Positions 26,830 through 35,981 of a DNA stretch of 62,285 nucleotides are shown here, one piece after another (position 1 is the first letter of the stretch; every line of letters begins with the position of its first letter). The stretch covers positions 1 to 62,285 of the forward strand of contig CAIMUF010000018.1 of NCBI GenBank assembly GCA_903844635.1, given 5' to 3'. Under the pieces are notes generated by a model. That model saw only the letters and a program-made list of their open reading frames with translations. It did no database searches and had not been told where the DNA came from. This stretch comes from an uncultured Sulfuricurvum sp. GTDB lineage: Bacteria > Campylobacterota > Campylobacteria > Campylobacterales > Sulfurimonadaceae. The position numbers and the translations under genes are program-made.

Positions 26830-28260
26830 ATGGATCATCAAGATTTAATGAAAAAGTTACGAGCACACGAAGGTCTGTCACGACGTGACGCCCTAAAAAT
26901 GATGGCACTTTCTCCTGTTGCTGCATCGGTATTGGCTGGATCTGCTGCTCCAACGACATTATCGGCTTCTTCGTCGAATGCTGTGGGTAAAATCGTCATT
27001 GTCGGAGGGGGTGCAGGTGCGTTGATGGTTCTTTCACGTCTTCGTAGAGCGTTTGCTAAACCGGATATTACGATTATTGCGCCAAATGAAAAACACGTGT
27101 ATCAACCGGGACAGATTTTTGTCGCTGCGGGTGAATACGCTCCTGAAGATATTATTTTTGACAACAAAGGCTACATCGGTGAAGATGTAACATGGATCAA
27201 AGACGAAGCGGCAACATTTGACCCTGATAACAACAAACTTACAACCAAAGGTGGTAAAATCGTTGACTACGATTATCTCGTTGTAGCCACTGGCGTACAG
27301 TACCATTATGAGCAAATTGCAGGCTTGACCGCTGATATGATCGGTAAAAACGGTATTTCCAGCGTCTATCTCAGTGATTTGGCAGCTGGAACAGCAGAGG
27401 GTGGAACGATTACGCATGAATGGTTTAAAGAACTTCATGAAGCAGCAAAAACTTCCAAACCGCGTGTTATTTGTACTCAGCCGTCAACCCCGCTCAAATG
27501 TGGAGGAGCTCCTCAAAAAATTCTTTATCTTAGTGATGATTTCCTCAAACGTGATAAATTAACGGCTGACTTTACGTTTGCAACTGCCGGGGATAAACTC
27601 TTTGGTCTACCAGAGATTGATGCGGCACTTCATAAAGTTCAAGAGGGCTACGGCAATATTAGCAATAAATTTGGTCATGAGCTCATTGCCATTGATGCTG
27701 AGAAAAAACTTGCAACGTTCCATCATAAGTATGAAGTAAAAGGAGAGTTCGACAAAGAACTCAAAGAATACGACATGATTGAAAAAGAAGAAGATATCAC
27801 GATGGAATACGATTTCATCCATATCACACCACCAATGGGAGCAGTGGATGCCGTGGCTAATTCAATGCTCGGATGGCAAAAAGGGACAGCAAAAGGGTGG
27901 CTCGAAGTCGATCGTGAAACACTCCAGCACCGCCGATATAAAAACGTCTTTGGAATCGGCGACGTATGCGGTATTCCTATTGGTAAAACAGGCGGAAGTG
28001 CACGCCATCAAGGACCAATTGTTGTGGGAAATCTAATCTCGGTCATGGAGAAAAAAGAACCAACATTGAAATTCGACGGCTACACCGTTTGTCCTCTTAA
28101 AACATCGTATGGTGAGATAATAATGGCAGAGTTCAATTATGAAGGTCTTGCTCCCTCGTTCCCTCTCGATCCGGCACAGCCACGATGGGTATGGTGGGCG
28201 TTTGATCTCTACATGCTTCAACCGATGTATCGTTATTTGATGCTGAACGGTTTGATGTAA
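26830..28260 (+). CDS. sqr: Tat-exported type II-like sulfide:quinone oxidoreductase
   Basis: This 476-residue FAD enzyme oxidises sulfide and reduces quinone. A twin-arginine leader (SRRDALKMMALSPVAAS) precedes the FAD-binding GGGAGALM motif. Features of the mitochondrial-like type II SQR family are visible: TPLKCGGAPQKILYLSDDFL and DGYTVCPL with the two redox Cys, HITPPMGAVDAV, RETLQHRRYKNVFGIGDVCG, and an amphipathic C-terminal anchor. ATG 26830 follows AAGGAG by 6 nt. A close paralogue is at 37518-38951. Confidence 0.88.
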   Translation: MDHQDLMKKLRAHEGLSRRDALKMMALSPVAASVLAGSAAPTTLSASSSNAVGKIVIVGGGAGALMVLSRLRRAFAKPDITIIAPNEKHVYQPGQIFVAAGEYAPEDIIFDNKGYIGEDVTWIKDEAATFDPDNNKLTTKGGKIVDYDYLVVATGVQYHYEQIAGLTADMIGKNGISSVYLSDLAAGTAEGGTITHEWFKELHEAAKTSKPRVICTQPSTPLKCGGAPQKILYLSDDFLKRDKLTADFTFATAGDKLFGLPEIDAALHKVQEGYGNISNKFGHELIAIDAEKKLATFHHKYEVKGEFDKELKEYDMIEKEEDITMEYDFIHITPPMGAVDAVANSMLGWQKGTAKGWLEVDRETLQHRRYKNVFGIGDVCGIPIGKTGGSARHQGPIVVGNLISVMEKKEPTLKFDGYTVCPLKTSYGEIIMAEFNYEGLAPSFPLDPAQPRWVWWAFDLYMLQPMYRYLMLNGLM

Positions 28261-28324
28261 CAAATTTTAGGCAGTCAATTTCATCCTCTTTGCGTTATGA
28301 TTTCAAAAAGCTAAAAGAGAAGTG

Positions 28325-30925
28325 ATGAAACTGCCTGAACCTATTTATTTTAACGACTACAAACCTAGCGATTACACGATTACATCGTGCCTTTTAGAAT
28401 TTATTATTGACAACGGTTCTACCCGTGTGGATAATGTCATGGAAATCAAACACCAAAATCCGGATGCCAAAGAGCTGCGTCTGGATGGCGAGATGATGGA
28501 CATTGAGCTTATATGGGTCAATGACGAACTTTTTAGCGAAGAGATGTACGTCAAAGAAGAAAATTTCATACTCCTCCCTCTCGATACTGATGAAGCACGT
28601 ATCCGCGTTATTACCCGCCTTTATCCCGATGACAACACCGCATTAGAAGGATTGTATCGTTCAGGTGGTATTTGGTGTACTCAAAACGAGCCTGAAGGGT
28701 TTCGTCGAATCACCTACTTCATCGACCGACCTGATGTAATGACTCGCTTTACCACCAAAATCATCGCCAATCAAGCCGTATGTCCGATATTACTGGGAAA
28801 TGGAAACCTCGTAGGTACGGCAACACTGGAAAATGGAAAACATCTCGCGATTTGGGAAGATCCTATCCCTAAACCCTCGTATCTTTTTGCTCTTGTTGCG
28901 GGTGATTTAGGGAGCATTCACGATACGTTTATCACAATGAGCGGTAAAAAAGTCGATTTGGCGATCTATTGTGACCGAGGAAATGAAGATAAATGCCACC
29001 ATGCGATGCGAAGTTTGAAAAAAGCGATGACATGGGATGAAGAGACATACGGACGGGAGTATGATTTAAGCGTTTATAACATTGTTGCCGTAGACAGTTT
29101 TAACATGGGGGCAATGGAGAACAAGGGGCTAAATATCTTTAACTCCCACTATGTTTTAGCCGATGAGAACACTGCAACCGACGGGGATTTTATGGGAATT
29201 GAGAGTGTCATCGCTCATGAGTATTTTCACAACTGGACGGGAAACCGTATCACGTGCCGAAACTGGTTTGAGCTGACGCTTAAAGAAGGTCTGACGGTCT
29301 TTAGAGACCAATGTTTCAGCGCCGATATGAACTCGCAGCTCATCGGGCGTATCGATGATGTCCAATCGCTTCGTGAGCGTCAGTTTGTCGAAGATGCGGG
29401 TCCCACTGCCCATCCGATCAAACCTGATCACTTTATCGAGATCAACAACTTTTACACGGCAACCATTTATGAGAAAGGTGCCGAAGTGATTCGGATGCTG
29501 TATACGCTGTTGGGTAGTGAGAAATTTCGCCTGGCAATGGACAGCTATTTTGAACACTTTGATGGTCAAGCGGTAGGAACAGAGGAATTTTTATGGGCGA
29601 TGCAAACACAAAGCCCTTTTGATTTAACGCAGTTTAAACGATGGTATTCACAAGAGCGTACTCCAACTCTCAAAATTTCGAGCAGCTACGATGCCGTCGC
29701 ACAAACCATGACACTGAACATCACGCAAAGTATCCCTAGAGACACCCAAGGGCGTGAGCAACTACCGTATGCGTTTCCTTTGGCTCTTGGATTATTAGAC
29801 AGTGCAGGGGGCGATATACTGCTCAAAAGTACCAAGGCGACGATGATTCACGAGGGGATTATTTGGATTGATCAAGCAACTACCAGCATTGTTTTTGATG
29901 AGGTCTGTGAAGCTCCGAAACTCTCTCTCAATCGTCATTTTAGCACTCCGGTCAAAATCGAGTGTGAAGAATTGGACTACCCCTTTTTGATGGCGATGGA
30001 CAGTGATGGATTTAATCGCTATGAAGCGTCTCAGGTTTTTGGGATGGAGACCATCGAAAAAATGATGAAGGGCGAAGCTATCGATCCTCAATTTATAAAA
30101 GCTTACGGAGTGATCTTGTCTGATGCGTCATTGGAATCGATGTTTAAAGCACAACTTCTAGGATTACCTAGCATCAGTACGATGATGCAGCGCCAAGAGA
30201 TTTTGGATGTGGATGCGATTCATACGGCGCTTGAAACACTTAAAAAACATTTGGCATCGCACTACAAAGAGAAACTTGTCCCTCTGATGGAAACACTGTA
30301 TGAACCGTTTAACGGTGAGATAGACGCACAAAGCATGGCATCACGCGCACTTAAAAATCGTTATTTGGGACTTCTCATGAGTCTTGAAGACGAATCAATC
30401 TCTCAAATGTGTGTAATGCATTACAAAGAATCGGTCAATATGACGAGCCGTTTAGCGGCAATGGATTTACTCGAAAATTATGCTCCGCACTTAGCAACTG
30501 AGGCGTTAAGTGATTTTTATCAAAAACATTCTCATGAAACCTTGATCATGAACAAATACTTTGCCCTTCTTTCGTCTTCACGACGTGAGGGGACACTGGA
30601 GCGTGTTATTGCCTTACAAAACGACGCTGCCTACGATATGAAAGTCCCTAATTTGGTACGTTCGCTCATCGGAAGTTTTTCGCGTAATGCCGTTGCGTTT
30701 CATCATGTCTCAGGAAATGGATATCTCTTTCTTGCGGATAAAGTCATTGAAATAGATGCCTTCAATCCTCAAATCGCTTCGGGACTTGCAGGAGCGTTTA
30801 AAAGTTACGGGAAACTTTCCCCATTACAAAAAGCAACAATGGGGATTGAACTGGAGCGTATCAAAAATCATCCGAATATTTCCAATAACGTATTTGAAAT
30901 TGTAAATAAAATTATAAGTATTTAA
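28325..30925 (+). CDS. pepN: Aminopeptidase N (M1 family)
   Basis: This 866-residue M1 zinc aminopeptidase has the exopeptidase motif GAMENKGLNIF and the zinc site HEYFHNWTGN with the distant Glu in LKEGLTVF. N-terminal beta domain, catalytic domain and C-terminal helical domain are all present at normal length. It trims N-terminal residues from peptides in the cytoplasm. It is unrelated to the flanking sulfur genes and appears to have its own transcription unit. Confidence 0.96.
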   Translation: MKLPEPIYFNDYKPSDYTITSCLLEFIIDNGSTRVDNVMEIKHQNPDAKELRLDGEMMDIELIWVNDELFSEEMYVKEENFILLPLDTDEARIRVITRLYPDDNTALEGLYRSGGIWCTQNEPEGFRRITYFIDRPDVMTRFTTKIIANQAVCPILLGNGNLVGTATLENGKHLAIWEDPIPKPSYLFALVAGDLGSIHDTFITMSGKKVDLAIYCDRGNEDKCHHAMRSLKKAMTWDEETYGREYDLSVYNIVAVDSFNMGAMENKGLNIFNSHYVLADENTATDGDFMGIESVIAHEYFHNWTGNRITCRNWFELTLKEGLTVFRDQCFSADMNSQLIGRIDDVQSLRERQFVEDAGPTAHPIKPDHFIEINNFYTATIYEKGAEVIRMLYTLLGSEKFRLAMDSYFEHFDGQAVGTEEFLWAMQTQSPFDLTQFKRWYSQERTPTLKISSSYDAVAQTMTLNITQSIPRDTQGREQLPYAFPLALGLLDSAGGDILLKSTKATMIHEGIIWIDQATTSIVFDEVCEAPKLSLNRHFSTPVKIECEELDYPFLMAMDSDGFNRYEASQVFGMETIEKMMKGEAIDPQFIKAYGVILSDASLESMFKAQLLGLPSISTMMQRQEILDVDAIHTALETLKKHLASHYKEKLVPLMETLYEPFNGEIDAQSMASRALKNRYLGLLMSLEDESISQMCVMHYKESVNMTSRLAAMDLLENYAPHLATEALSDFYQKHSHETLIMNKYFALLSSSRREGTLERVIALQNDAAYDMKVPNLVRSLIGSFSRNAVAFHHVSGNGYLFLADKVIEIDAFNPQIASGLAGAFKSYGKLSPLQKATMGIELERIKNHPNISNNVFEIVNKIISI

Positions 30926-30982
30926 GGGCATTTTGACGAATAATCTAGTATTATTATATCAATTTTAACGTCAAGGATTTTT

Positions 30983-32065
30983 ATGATTAAAATTTTACCA
31001 ACGATTGGGATGCTTTTTATCGCATCACTCTCATTGTGGGGAAACTCCTCAAAAGAGTGTGCACAATGTCACAGTGCTATTGTAAAAGAGTGGGAAACAT
31101 CGGCGCATGCCATGGCGCACAGCAGTAAAAATGAATTGTATGCCAAAATGGTTGCCGGTGCTGCAAAAACCAATGGAGTTGACCCTTCCAAAATAATGGA
31201 AAATTGTAATATTTGTCATGCCCCCGCTGAGGATATTAAAGTTAAAGAAGAGGGTGTGACCTGCGTAGCGTGTCATAGAATCGATGCGATAGAACATCAA
31301 AACAAAAGCAAACCCCCTATCGGTATAAACACCATTCGCTGGATGAAAGAAAACGTTATGGCAGGTCCTAGCGGAAATGGGAATTCTCCATATCATGGGA
31401 TTGTAAAACGTCCTTTCATGGAAGCAAACAGTGATACATTGTGTCTGGCGTGTCATAACGTGATGAAAAACAAGCAAGACATTACCGTGTGCAATACGGG
31501 GGATGAACATCGTCGCGGCACAACCCAAAAAACGTGTATCGAATGCCACATGGGTGAAGCAAAAATGGGACTTGTCTCTTCACTTTCTACCTCCAAAAAG
31601 ATGATGCGCTCTCATGGATTTCACGGTGCACGCAACAGTGATATTTTGACCAAAGCGGTTGATTTGGAACTTGCCAAAAAGAATGGTGATTTAACGCTAA
31701 CGCTTACCAATCTCTCAAGCCACAATTTTCCTACCGGCACAGGCGTACGCATCGCTACGGTTGTCAGTGAGTTTTACAAAGGAAATACAAAAATTTCCAC
31801 GCAAACCGAAAAACTGGAAGTTATTTTCGCAGCAGCTGATGGCAACATAACCCTCCCTCCAATGGCAAGTAAAGAGCTAAGCGATACCCGTCTTAAGCCT
31901 AATGACGTTCGCATATTGGGCATCGTTATTCCAAAAGGAAGTACACACGCGGTAGTAACGATAAATTATAGATTGGCAAAAGAGTCGATCGTCGAGAAAT
32001 TTCAACTGAGTGACGAGAGGTTTAAGAAAGAATATAGAGTCGTATCAAAAAAGATCAAACTTTAA
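30983..32065 (+). CDS. Five-haem c-type cytochrome (cytochrome c554-like)
   Basis: This 360-residue exported protein has a signal peptide (ILPTIGMLFIASLSLWG) and five CxxCH haem motifs (CAQCH, CNICH, CVACH, CLACH, CIECH) within the first ~200 residues. A beta-rich C-terminal domain (LTNLSSHNFPTGTGVRIATV) follows. It resembles the cytochrome c554/c' multihaem group of periplasmic electron carriers. Its partner is unknown; adjacency to SQR and cyd genes suggests sulfur or oxygen respiration. Confidence 0.85.
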   Translation: MIKILPTIGMLFIASLSLWGNSSKECAQCHSAIVKEWETSAHAMAHSSKNELYAKMVAGAAKTNGVDPSKIMENCNICHAPAEDIKVKEEGVTCVACHRIDAIEHQNKSKPPIGINTIRWMKENVMAGPSGNGNSPYHGIVKRPFMEANSDTLCLACHNVMKNKQDITVCNTGDEHRRGTTQKTCIECHMGEAKMGLVSSLSTSKKMMRSHGFHGARNSDILTKAVDLELAKKNGDLTLTLTNLSSHNFPTGTGVRIATVVSEFYKGNTKISTQTEKLEVIFAAADGNITLPPMASKELSDTRLKPNDVRILGIVIPKGSTHAVVTINYRLAKESIVEKFQLSDERFKKEYRVVSKKIKL

Positions 32066-32090
32066 TGCCTCTTGAATAAGGCATAAAGAA
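32065..32090. terminator. Candidate bidirectional terminator
   Basis: ATGCCT-CTTGAATA-AGGCAT forms a 6-bp hairpin between the convergent cytochrome c gene and the small gene at the end of the cyd operon. A weak T-rich stretch follows on the plus strand. Confidence 0.45.
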
Positions 32091-32096
32091 TTTGTT

Positions 32097-32264
32097 TTAT
32101 AACGATGAATTGGCTTTTTGTTGTAATGAAGCGAGTTGTATTTCCAGCTCTTCAAGCCGTTCCATTTTTTGGTAATGGCGCAGGTTTAAGCTGGTGAATT
32201 TATAGCCTAAAAAGATGATTAGAGGCCAAAGCCCCAACCATAGAAATGCTTCGATGTATTCCAT
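32097..32264 (-). CDS. 55-residue single-helix membrane protein at the end of the cyd operon
   Basis: This small gene starts at ATG 32264, 9 nt after the cydB stop, with a strong AGGAG site 6 nt upstream. The protein has one N-terminal hydrophobic helix (FLWLGLWPLIIFLGYKF) followed by a charged, heptad-like helix (MERLEELEIQLASLQQK). Position recalls the small CydX/CydY-type subunits that stabilise cytochrome bd, but the sequence does not match the CydX pattern I know. It may be a lineage-specific small subunit or assembly factor. Confidence 0.8.
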   Translation of the reverse strand: MEYIEAFLWLGLWPLIIFLGYKFTSLNLRHYQKMERLEELEIQLASLQQKANSSL

Positions 32265-32273
32265 GTTTTACTC

Positions 32274-33386
32274 CTAATAACTAAATGGATCGTTTTTGAT
32301 CTCATCGTGGGTGAGCGGACGCGCCATCGCTTTCCAAACGACTACAATATACCCTAATACGACAGGAACGAATAAAGAGACATACCCCATAACGGTCAAG
32401 GTGTATCGGCTGCCTGAACTGTTTGCCGTGGTCAATGAGCTTTGGATATCGACGTACGAGGGATAAAAAGGTGCGCCTCCTACTCCTGTTGAAAAAAGAA
32501 GGGCAAAAACCATTAATACCGTTCCGGCTGCGGCACACCAGAATCCCGATTTTTTAGCTCTTATTCCTCCGAGAAGAAAAAGTCCTAATCCGATGACAAA
32601 AGGGGCTAGAATACTTATAGGATAGGTGATAAAGGTATGAAAATAGCGATTCATTTCGATGACCACTCGATTATTTTCTATCGAAAGTCCAGGAATGATA
32701 AAAATCCATGTAGCATATACCGCTAAAGCAGCAACCGTGATGAGCATCTCAATATGAAGTTTTTTGAGTGCTGAGCGTCTAATTTTATCCTCTTCAACGC
32801 TGTTTAGAATATACAACATTCCCAAAATACGTGAGAGCATCATCACGCTAAGTCCTCCCAAAATATTAAAAGGGATGAGTAATGCTTCAAGCCCTCGTGT
32901 TGCAACCATCCAGTGTGACAAGTTCGCATCGTCCACGATAAATGCTCCGCCTGAAAAGAGGGTCGAAATGATGACACCGATCAAAAATGGGGAGAGATAG
33001 CCGTTGATACTCAAAAAAGTTTCATAGATGTGTGCGCCGTAGACATTCCCTTTTTTAGTGCGGTACTCATACGAAACGGCTTGGATAATATACGCAAACA
33101 AAAGTGTCATCCATGCGAAATATGCTCCTCCGAAACTCACGGCATAAAAGAGGGGAAACGCGGCGAAAATTGCGCCACCAAATAACACAAGAGTGGTAAA
33201 CCCAAGTTCCCATTTGCGTCCGAAAACATTGTAAAGCAAGGTTTTATCCGCTTCATTTTTCGCAATAGAGGGGATCAGTGCTTGACCTCCTTGAACGAAG
33301 AGCATCATCGCTAAAAACCCGCCCAAGAGAGAGACAATCCCCCACCAGTAATTTTGAAGCCATAGCAATTCCCATGTCTCAAACAT
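32274..33386 (-). CDS. cydB: Cytochrome bd quinol oxidase subunit II
   Basis: This 370-residue membrane protein has eight or nine hydrophobic helices. It has typical features such as LLWLQNYWWGIVSLLGGFLA at the start and GAHIYETFLSINGYLSPFL. It pairs with CydA to reduce oxygen with quinol electrons. ATG 33386 is used: it follows AAGGAGA and overlaps the cydA stop by 8 nt. The longer frame to 33407 would run into cydA. Confidence 0.95.
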   Translation of the reverse strand: MFETWELLWLQNYWWGIVSLLGGFLAMMLFVQGGQALIPSIAKNEADKTLLYNVFGRKWELGFTTLVLFGGAIFAAFPLFYAVSFGGAYFAWMTLLFAYIIQAVSYEYRTKKGNVYGAHIYETFLSINGYLSPFLIGVIISTLFSGGAFIVDDANLSHWMVATRGLEALLIPFNILGGLSVMMLSRILGMLYILNSVEEDKIRRSALKKLHIEMLITVAALAVYATWIFIIPGLSIENNRVVIEMNRYFHTFITYPISILAPFVIGLGLFLLGGIRAKKSGFWCAAAGTVLMVFALLFSTGVGGAPFYPSYVDIQSSLTTANSSGSRYTLTVMGYVSLFVPVVLGYIVVVWKAMARPLTHDEIKNDPFSY

Positions 33387-34917
33387 GATCGTCTCCTTTT
33401 TCGGCAATGTGCGGTCCGTTGGCTATCGCTGACACCATAATCTTTATCTCTGCGATTAACAGCGTAGTAAAGAGGATGGCAAACGCCCAAAACGTAATTT
33501 TAACCGTTGTAGTACTCAGTGCACTTACACCTTTCATCGTAGGAAGAAGGTCTTGGATAACCCAAGGCTGGCGTCCTACTTCTGCAACAATCCATCCTGC
33601 TTCACATGCAACAAACCCAAGAGGAATGGACATAAAAGTAATCCACAACGCCCAGCGGGTATTGATCAGTTCATTGGTCATTGAAAGATACAAAAGAACC
33701 ATAAATAAAACGATAAAAAAAGAACCTAATCCTACCATTACGTGGAAACTGTAAAACGTCAATGCAATAGGGGGAATCGTTTGAAGCGCATTGGTGAAAT
33801 GACCATAGCCCATGTACGATTGGTTTGCATCAAAAGCTTTTAGACTTCTTTCTGCGGCGAAGGTATTGTTCGATTTTTTGGCTTCATGATAGTCGGACAG
33901 ATCACTTAGTGCCGCACGTCCTCGTTGTATTTTTTCATCTGCACTCATAATGCCAAATTTTTCATTTCCGCTGATGAGATCATTGATTCCCGGAACAAAA
34001 GCGTTGATGTCATGGTATCCTAAAAGGGAGAGAGCATAGGGGATTTGAATGTCTCCGTAAAACTCCGGAAGATCATCACCTACTTTTTTATCAGGATTTA
34101 AAATCCCAAATGCTACGATTCCAGCACGTCCTTCACCTGAATAAAGACCTTCCATGGCAGCTAATTTCATCGGCTGTTTTTGAGCCACTTGATGTGCCGA
34201 TTCATCACCGCTTAAGAGTAAAAACAGGGATGCAAAGAGCCCAAAGGAAGCAGCAACGATGATACTGCGACGGGCGAACTGTGTTTCTCGTCCACGGATG
34301 AGAAACCATGCGGAAACGCCGACAACGAAAACAGCAGCGGTTACGTATCCGCCGCCAATGGTATGGAGAAATTTGGCAACAGCGACAGGAGAAAAAATGA
34401 CATCCCAAAAATTCCCCATCTCATAGCGCATCGAATCGGGATTAAAATTCATCCCAACCGGATGCTGCATCCAGCCGTTTGCGACTAAAATCCACAATGC
34501 CGAGAGATTGGTCCCAATGGCAACCAGCCATGCTGATGTGAGGTGAAACCCTTTGGACACACGGTTCCATCCGAAGAAAAGGACAACAAAAAAAGTCGAT
34601 TCGAGGAAAAAAGCAAAAATACCCTCAATCGCCAAAGGTGCACCGAAGATATCACCGACAATCCATGAATAGGCAGCCCAGTTGGTTCCAAACTCAAACT
34701 CCATAATGAGACCTGTTGCAACGCCGATAACGAAGTTGATTCCGAAAAGTTTGACCCAAAATTTGGTGGTAGAGAGCCATTTCTCATCACCCGTTTTGAC
34801 GTAAATCGTCTCCATTATGGCAACGAGAAAAGAGAGCCCCAGTGTCAGTGGAACAAACAAAAAATGGTAAATCGCCGTCAGCGCAAATTGCGCACGCGAC
34901 CAGTCAATAAGATCCAT
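33379..34917 (-). CDS. cydA: Cytochrome bd quinol oxidase subunit I
   Basis: This 512-residue catalytic subunit carries the haems of a high-affinity, terminal oxidase. Conserved residues include His18 (IYHFLFVPLTLG), the second His in KFLHTIGGGYVTA (about 184), and the GRQPW motif in the C-terminal third. A short Q-loop follows (GDESAHQVAQKQPMKLAAME). It is the entry point for electrons from the SQR and hydrogenase quinol in low oxygen. It lies 15 nt after the DUF4492 gene. Confidence 0.97.
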   Translation of the reverse strand: MDLIDWSRAQFALTAIYHFLFVPLTLGLSFLVAIMETIYVKTGDEKWLSTTKFWVKLFGINFVIGVATGLIMEFEFGTNWAAYSWIVGDIFGAPLAIEGIFAFFLESTFFVVLFFGWNRVSKGFHLTSAWLVAIGTNLSALWILVANGWMQHPVGMNFNPDSMRYEMGNFWDVIFSPVAVAKFLHTIGGGYVTAAVFVVGVSAWFLIRGRETQFARRSIIVAASFGLFASLFLLLSGDESAHQVAQKQPMKLAAMEGLYSGEGRAGIVAFGILNPDKKVGDDLPEFYGDIQIPYALSLLGYHDINAFVPGINDLISGNEKFGIMSADEKIQRGRAALSDLSDYHEAKKSNNTFAAERSLKAFDANQSYMGYGHFTNALQTIPPIALTFYSFHVMVGLGSFFIVLFMVLLYLSMTNELINTRWALWITFMSIPLGFVACEAGWIVAEVGRQPWVIQDLLPTMKGVSALSTTTVKITFWAFAILFTTLLIAEIKIMVSAIANGPHIAEKGDDHV

Positions 34918-34932
34918 GGTACGGTTCCTTTG

Positions 34933-35124
34933 TTAGGGTTTTAAAGTTTCTGCGATCATTGAAGGTGCTTCTTTCGGAGCGTTTTTATAAGGGTTGCCAG
35001 AGAAAAATTGAAAAAGTCCCCAAATAATGAGTAATTTGATGATAAGTACCATCATGAGTTTATTTCTAAAGTGCATTGCCCGCCATAAATCACGATACAT
35101 TGACACGATGGAACCACGATTCAT
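34933..35124 (-). CDS. DUF4492-family small membrane protein upstream of cydA
   Basis: This 63-residue protein has a basic amphipathic N-terminus (MYRDLWRAM) and one membrane helix (MMVLIIKLLIIWGLFQFF). DUF4492 proteins regularly precede cydA in Campylobacterota and Bacteroidetes, and a role in oxidase assembly is inferred from that. ATG 35124 has GGAG 6 nt upstream and starts 2 nt after the lipoprotein stop; an ATG at 35136 would overlap that gene. Confidence 0.85.
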   Translation of the reverse strand: MNRGSIVSMYRDLWRAMHFRNKLMMVLIIKLLIIWGLFQFFSGNPYKNAPKEAPSMIAETLKP

Positions 35125-35126
35125 GC

Positions 35127-35513
35127 TTATCTCCATTGCAGTTGTTTGATCAGATGATCGTAGATGTACTGAACTTTTTGCGAATCAGGTTCGCCTTTGT
35201 AATCCATTTGAGCGCGTGCGATTGTAGTATTTTGTTCCTTTATCGTAATACGGATATATCCATCAAAATCAGTTCCTAAGGAACGGCTTTGGGCATTGGT
35301 GCAATGTGCACAATACGTATAGACTTCTAAAGAGATGGGAGTATTAGAATCGTTCTTAAAATCGCTATTGAGCATACCGCTTAAATCGTCAATATGAAGG
35401 GAAGAAGGAGGATGAGAGATGAAGTTGGGGTTTGAAATTTCAGTATACACTTCCCTCTCCCAACATCCACTGAGAAAGAGAATGCTTATCAAGAGAAATA
35501 GATTTTTTTTCAT
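35127..35513 (-). CDS. Putative lipoprotein of the cyd operon
   Basis: This 128-residue protein has a lipoprotein signal ending in the lipobox LSGC (Cys17). The mature part contains a CAHC motif (YTYCAHCTNAQSRSL) and a short beta-rich C-terminus. I do not recognise the family. CxxC in a periplasmic lipoprotein could bind metal or act in redox chemistry. Its stop is 2 nt from the DUF4492 start, so it is part of the cyd operon. Confidence 0.75.
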   Translation of the reverse strand: MKKNLFLLISILFLSGCWEREVYTEISNPNFISHPPSSLHIDDLSGMLNSDFKNDSNTPISLEVYTYCAHCTNAQSRSLGTDFDGYIRITIKEQNTTIARAQMDYKGEPDSQKVQYIYDHLIKQLQWR

Positions 35514-35547
35514 GGGTTAAGAGAGGGTGTGTTGCAGAGTTAATGCA

Positions 35548-35937
35548 TTAGGAATTAATAATTCCTTTAACCCACCCCTCCATCGTTTCATTGATTGCAT
35601 ACATCGGAGCTTCTAAAAAGGTGATAACAAAATTTTCACCCATATCACACACACCGATGGAACGAGGGCGAGGTGCCATCATCTCGGGTCTTGGAAGTTT
35701 TTGCCCGAAACAAAATATGACCATCTTCGCTTCACTCATAGAAGGATTGATATCTCCTCCAAGAGAAGTTGTATGGGCGTGATGGTCAAACTCACCGATA
35801 TATGCTGCAATTGGGTTGGAAGCAATTTGATCTTTTAAATAGCTGATGATCTGATTGACATCTGAGTAACGCGACTCTTTTTTAGTGATTTCAAGAGTAT
35901 AAATGGGATATTTTTCCATAAAAGTAGTTTGTTTCAA
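35548..35937 (-). CDS. Conserved hypothetical protein with TTG start
   Basis: This 129-residue protein has no signal peptide. It contains an unusual run of conserved-looking motifs (FDHHAHTTSLGG, VIFCFGQKLPRPEMMAPRPR, SIGVCDMGENFVI, FLEAPM). I do not recognise the family with certainty. The start is TTG 35937 with AAGGAA upstream; ATG 35919 is the alternative. It lies between an SQR-like flavoprotein and the cyd operon, all in one direction, so a sulfide- or redox-linked role is plausible. Confidence 0.7.
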   Translation of the reverse strand: MKQTTFMEKYPIYTLEITKKESRYSDVNQIISYLKDQIASNPIAAYIGEFDHHAHTTSLGGDINPSMSEAKMVIFCFGQKLPRPEMMAPRPRSIGVCDMGENFVITFLEAPMYAINETMEGWVKGIINS

Positions 35938-35981
35938 AGCGTATTTCCTTAGTGATGTGATAGTTTAGATTGATAGAAATA

